Of a DNA stretch of 7,520 nt, positions 4,646 through 7,520 are shown piece by piece. The notes under the pieces were generated by a model, which saw only the letters and a program-made list of their open reading frames with translations, was not told where the DNA came from and did not search any database. Every line of letters starts with the position of its first letter. The first letter of the stretch is position 1. The stretch is from an uncultured Alphaproteobacteria bacterium (GTDB taxonomy: Bacteria; Pseudomonadota; Alphaproteobacteria; Micavibrionales; Micavibrionaceae): assembly GCA_937128575.1 (NCBI GenBank), contig CAKZMN010000314.1, forward strand, positions 1 to 7,520, written 5' to 3'. A program made the translations under genes and the position numbers.

Positions 4646-7234
4646 ATGACTAAAAGGATGCTTATTGACGCAACCCATGACGAAGAAACGCGGGTTGCGG
4701 TCATTGATGAAAAAAACACCCTCACTGATTTCGATTACGAAAGCCAATTTAGAAAAGCGTTAAAGGGCAGTATTTTCCTGGCCAAAGTAACGCGCGTGGA
4801 GCCCTCTTTGCAGGCCGCGTTTGTAAATTATGGCGGTAATCGCCATGGTTTTTTACCGTTTTCTGAAATTCACCCTGATTACTTCCGTATACCTATCGCA
4901 GATCGTGAAGCCTTGCTGGCGGAACAAGAAGCGGCGATGGCAGAAGCAGAAGCAGCTGAAGAAGCTGAAGATGCAGAGGCGGCTGAAGCTCTGAAAAACG
5001 ACGAGAAAAAGTCTAAGAAACCACGTGGCGGAAAATCTAAAAAAGATGATGACGCTAAGGTTGATGATGCAGAGGCAGAGAATTCGGATAGCGAAGAAAC
5101 TGCTGATGTTGATGCTAAGAACGATAAACCTTCTAAAGAAGCGGACGCTGACAATAGCGCTGATGAAAAAGAAGATGCGTCAGGCAATAGTAAAGAAGAC
5201 CCCTCCGAAGAAGATGATGTGGACGGTAACAAAGCCGGCGCCGAAGTTGAAGAGGGCGATGATAATAAAGGCGGAGGTCAGAATAAGCGCCGCCGTAATT
5301 CACGTGGTCGCCGCGGCGGCGGTAATCGTGGGCATCGCTCGCGCGGGGCGCAAAAGCAGGAAGATAATCCTGAGCGTCGTTTCCGTTACAATTTGCGCCG
5401 CAAATATAAAATTCAAGAAGTGATCAAGCGCGGTCAGATCATGCTGATTCAAGTTTCAAAAGAAGAGCGTGGTAATAAAGGTGCGGCTGTTGGCAGTTAT
5501 CTTTCATTGCCGGGTCGTTACTGTGTTTTGATGCCAAATAGCCCGCGTGCGGGCGGCGTTAGTCGTAAAATTGCAAATTATAAAGATCGCGCGCGCATGC
5601 GTGAAATTATGAAAGATTTGCAAGTGCCCAAGGGCATGTCTGTTATTTTGCGCACCGCTGGTGTGGAGCGCACAAAGACAGAGATTAAACGCGATCTAGA
5701 TTATCTATTGAAGCTTTGGAATAACATCCGTGAATTGACGCTGCAATCAAGTGCGCCGGCACTGGTTTATGAAGAAGCTGATTTGATTAAACGTGCGGTG
5801 CGTGATCTTTACACGCGCGACGTTGAGGAAATTATTGTTTCTGGTGATGATGGCTATAAGAACGCCAAGAACTTCATGAAAATGATGATTCCATCACACG
5901 CAAAGCGCGTTAAAGAATATAAGAATGTGGAATTGCCCCTGTTCAATAAGTATAAGATTGAGCGCCAGATCGCCGAAATTGGTGAAGTCTCTGTGACGTT
6001 GCCCTCTGGTGGTTATTTGGTGATTAACCCAACGGAAGCTTTGGTTTCTATTGATGTTAACTCCGGTAAATCCACGAAGGAGCGCCATATTGAAGAGACG
6101 GCTCTTCGGACGAACCTAGAAGCCGCAGAGGAAGTAGCGCGTCAGTTGCGCTTGCGTGATTTGGGCGGCCTTGTGGTTATTGACTTTATTGATATGGAAG
6201 ATCGCCGCAACAACGGTAAGGTTGAGCGCAAGATGCGTGACGCCCTGTCGGGTGATCGTGCGCGCGTTCAAAATGGTCGTATATCCTCATTTGGTTTGAT
6301 GGAATTATCACGCCAGCGCTTGAACCCAAGCCTTACTGAATCTCAGTTTGAGATTTGTACGAATTGTGCCGGTACAGGTAGTATCCGCACCGCCGACGCT
6401 AGTTCGATTATGGTGCTTCGCGCTATTGAAGATGAGGGCATTAAGGCCCGCGCCGCGCAATTGATTGTGCATGTTTCCAATGCCGTTGCTGTTTATATAT
6501 TGAATAATAAACGTAATAATTTGGCGACGCTTGAAAAGCGTTACAATTTTGAAATTTTAATCCGCGTTGATGAAACGGTTGGGGCGTCTAGCTTCCGCGT
6601 TGAGGTTTCTAAGCCGCTTAATAAGTCTGGCAAAGCTGATGACGATAGCGGTGAGAGCAATAATTCTCATTCCCATGATAAAAATGATGATGAGCGCCCA
6701 ACGCGCAGTCGTCGTCGTGGTCGTCGTGGCGGTCGTCGTCGTGGTAATCGTGGTGGTGACAATGATCAGCAAAATTCTGAAAATCAGAACGCATCTGACA
6801 ATCAGGGTTCTGAACAGGAGGCTGCTCAGGTGAAGGACAATTCAGATTCTGATAAAGCTGTGTCTGAAAAGCCAAAGCGCACAACGCGTAAGCCAAAAGA
6901 AGACAAGGTAGAGACTGAAGCTAAGGCTGATACCAAGCCCGCTAAAGACGATTCCAAAGCAGACGAAAAGTCGGCAGATAAGAAACCTGCTGCGCGCGGT
7001 CGTAAGCCGAAGGCGGCAGATGACAAGCCAAAGAAGGCCGATGAAAAGAAAGAGACTGCGGCTAAGGATAAAAAGCCTGCCGCATCTAAGGCCAAGGCCG
7101 TTGAAAAAAAAGCGAAGCCACCATCTAATGATGACAAGCCAAAGAAAAAGCCAGAGCCAAAGGAATATGAGACGGTGAACAAAGCGCCAGAGAAGAAAAA
7201 AAAAGGTTGGTGGAACCGCCTTGGCGGTGAATAG
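4646..7234 (+). CDS. rne: ribonuclease E, degradosome endonuclease and scaffold
   Basis: An 862-residue endoribonuclease that processes rRNA/tRNA precursors and starts mRNA decay. From the 5' sensor onward the core aligns with E. coli RNase E at a constant offset of 167: R336-T337 (sensor, RTAGV), D470 in SIDVNSGKST and D513 in VIDFIDM (Mg ligands), and C571/C574 in CTNCAGTG (zinc link between protomers). The S1 domain keeps F59 and F69 but is split by an insertion of about 165 residues (about 90-250): an Ala/Glu helix, an acidic low-complexity stretch, and an Arg/Gly patch (214-234). The C-terminal part (about 657-862) is disordered, with RRRGRRGGRRRGNRGG (689-704), mixed charge blocks and a Lys/Ala/Pro-rich run. 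GWW (854-856) near the end resembles the PNPase-binding motif described for Caulobacter RNase E. Such charged tails drive RNase E condensates (BR-bodies) in Caulobacter. The start has AGGAGA five bases upstream. No membrane anchor helix was seen. Confidence 0.97.
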   Translation: MTKRMLIDATHDEETRVAVIDEKNTLTDFDYESQFRKALKGSIFLAKVTRVEPSLQAAFVNYGGNRHGFLPFSEIHPDYFRIPIADREALLAEQEAAMAEAEAAEEAEDAEAAEALKNDEKKSKKPRGGKSKKDDDAKVDDAEAENSDSEETADVDAKNDKPSKEADADNSADEKEDASGNSKEDPSEEDDVDGNKAGAEVEEGDDNKGGGQNKRRRNSRGRRGGGNRGHRSRGAQKQEDNPERRFRYNLRRKYKIQEVIKRGQIMLIQVSKEERGNKGAAVGSYLSLPGRYCVLMPNSPRAGGVSRKIANYKDRARMREIMKDLQVPKGMSVILRTAGVERTKTEIKRDLDYLLKLWNNIRELTLQSSAPALVYEEADLIKRAVRDLYTRDVEEIIVSGDDGYKNAKNFMKMMIPSHAKRVKEYKNVELPLFNKYKIERQIAEIGEVSVTLPSGGYLVINPTEALVSIDVNSGKSTKERHIEETALRTNLEAAEEVARQLRLRDLGGLVVIDFIDMEDRRNNGKVERKMRDALSGDRARVQNGRISSFGLMELSRQRLNPSLTESQFEICTNCAGTGSIRTADASSIMVLRAIEDEGIKARAAQLIVHVSNAVAVYILNNKRNNLATLEKRYNFEILIRVDETVGASSFRVEVSKPLNKSGKADDDSGESNNSHSHDKNDDERPTRSRRRGRRGGRRRGNRGGDNDQQNSENQNASDNQGSEQEAAQVKDNSDSDKAVSEKPKRTTRKPKEDKVETEAKADTKPAKDDSKADEKSADKKPAARGRKPKAADDKPKKADEKKETAAKDKKPAASKAKAVEKKAKPPSNDDKPKKKPEPKEYETVNKAPEKKKKGWWNRLGGE
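6710..6757 (+). repeat. CGT/GGT codon repeat in rne
   Basis: Sixteen consecutive codons are CGT, GGT or GGC except one AAT, and encode the Arg/Gly patch 689-704 of RNase E. The near-perfect trinucleotide periodicity could allow in-frame length change by slippage. It is coding repetition, not a mobile or CRISPR repeat. Confidence 0.8.
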
Positions 7235-7265
7235 TTAGCGCTATTTTTCTGAATAGATATTTAAT

Positions 7266-7297
7266 AAACGCCCTGCCTTATGCGGGGCGTTTTTTTT
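7266..7297 (+). terminator. intrinsic terminator after rne
   Basis: AAACGCCCTGC (7266-7276) pairs along 11 positions (one T-G wobble) with GCGGGGCGTTT (7282-7292) around the loop CTTAT, followed by T to 7297 (eight T in all from 7290). It begins about 30 bases after the rne stop. On the minus strand the stem is followed only by TTTATT, so it may also end the convergent gene from the right, less efficiently. Confidence 0.93.
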
Positions 7298-7318
7298 ATG
7301 CGCTGGTTTTTAGGCGGG

Positions 7319-7520
7319 TTATCGTGCGAGCAATACGTAATAGAAATAGACCTTGTCTGAATCGTTTGCATCAACGAAGCATCCGGCTGTTTCCCCGTCT
7401 AGCTCCAGACCGGGATCGGCGTCCAAAATATCTAGGGAGTTTGGAAAGCTGCCCGTGAATTCGGTCGTTACGATGCCTGTGGTTTCAATAGGCAGCGTGC
7501 CGGAGACGCCAACATCGAGC
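7319..7520 (-). CDS. 3' end of an unrecognised gene entering from the right
   Basis: One minus-strand frame is open from the window edge (codon beginning at 7519) to a TAA at 7321-7319, giving 66 C-terminal residues; the start is outside. The sequence begins LDVGVSGTLP, has many Thr/Gly/Asp and alternating hydrophobic residues suggestive of beta strands, contains GCFVDAND, and ends KVYFYYVLLAR. I recognise no family. It is convergent with rne and shares the intergenic terminator region. The frame is short, so chance cannot be excluded, but a neighbouring minus-strand frame stops early, the codon use looks coding, and the stop lies just beside the terminator. Confidence 0.6.
   Translation of the reverse strand, partial: LDVGVSGTLPIETTGIVTTEFTGSFPNSLDILDADPGLELDGETAGCFVDANDSDKVYFYYVLLAR

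Noticed and set aside
4879..5232. Antisense Ser/Ala-rich frame of 117 codons opposite rne
   Set aside because: Low-complexity shadow of the acidic coding stretch; no ribosome-binding site, no domain.
5025..5423. 132-codon plus-strand frame inside rne
   Set aside because: Out-of-frame reading of the S1 insertion; the rne frame is continuous and conserved on both sides.
6704..6760. Short repeats suggestive of a CRISPR or tandem array
   Set aside because: The periodicity is three bases and in frame with Arg/Gly codons of RNase E.
6826..7182. Antisense Ser/Phe-rich frame of 118 codons opposite the end of rne
   Set aside because: Complement of Lys/Ala/Asp codons of the tail; composition is fully explained by the real gene.

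Overview
The window looks like an ordinary chromosomal stretch of an alphaproteobacterium with moderate G+C. Three things point there: the NADP-isocitrate dehydrogenase is of the eukaryote-like homodimeric type common in Alphaproteobacteria; the RNase E has a large charged insertion in its S1 domain and a C-terminal Gly-Trp-Trp motif of the kind known from Caulobacter; and rne is divergent from an AMIN-domain amidase. I see no tRNA, rRNA, CRISPR array, insertion sequence or phage gene.

Layout. Bases 1-1185 (+) hold icd, cut at its 5' end by the window. It overlaps by four bases an L,D-transpeptidase gene (1182-2306, +) whose product is exported and carries a LysM-like segment. On the minus strand, reading leftwards from about 4280, are a periplasmic N-acetylmuramoyl-L-alanine amidase (4278-3046), a 62-residue lipoprotein with its own candidate promoter and a strong terminator (2852-2664), and a small three-helix membrane protein (2575-2279). 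The 3' end of this last gene runs 28 bases into the 3' end of the transpeptidase gene. A 367-base divergent intergenic region (4279-4645) separates the amidase from rne (4646-7234, +). The last part of the rne leader folds into a long interrupted stem ending just before the Shine-Dalgarno sequence. A perfect terminator follows rne, then the 3' end of an unrecognised gene enters from the right on the minus strand (7319-7520).

Functionally there is a central-metabolism gene (icd), a cell-envelope set (L,D-transpeptidase, septal-type amidase, lipoprotein, membrane protein) and the RNA-degradosome scaffold and endonuclease (RNase E). The transpeptidase builds or attaches to peptidoglycan and the amidase cuts it.

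No clearly new multi-gene system is visible. The items most worth a second look are the structured rne leader with a possible 14-codon upstream ORF, the small lipoprotein that ends in lysine close to an L,D-transpeptidase gene (possibly a Braun-lipoprotein analogue), the competing inverted repeats at the 3' end of that lipoprotein gene, and the two Arg/Gly patches flanking the RNase E core.
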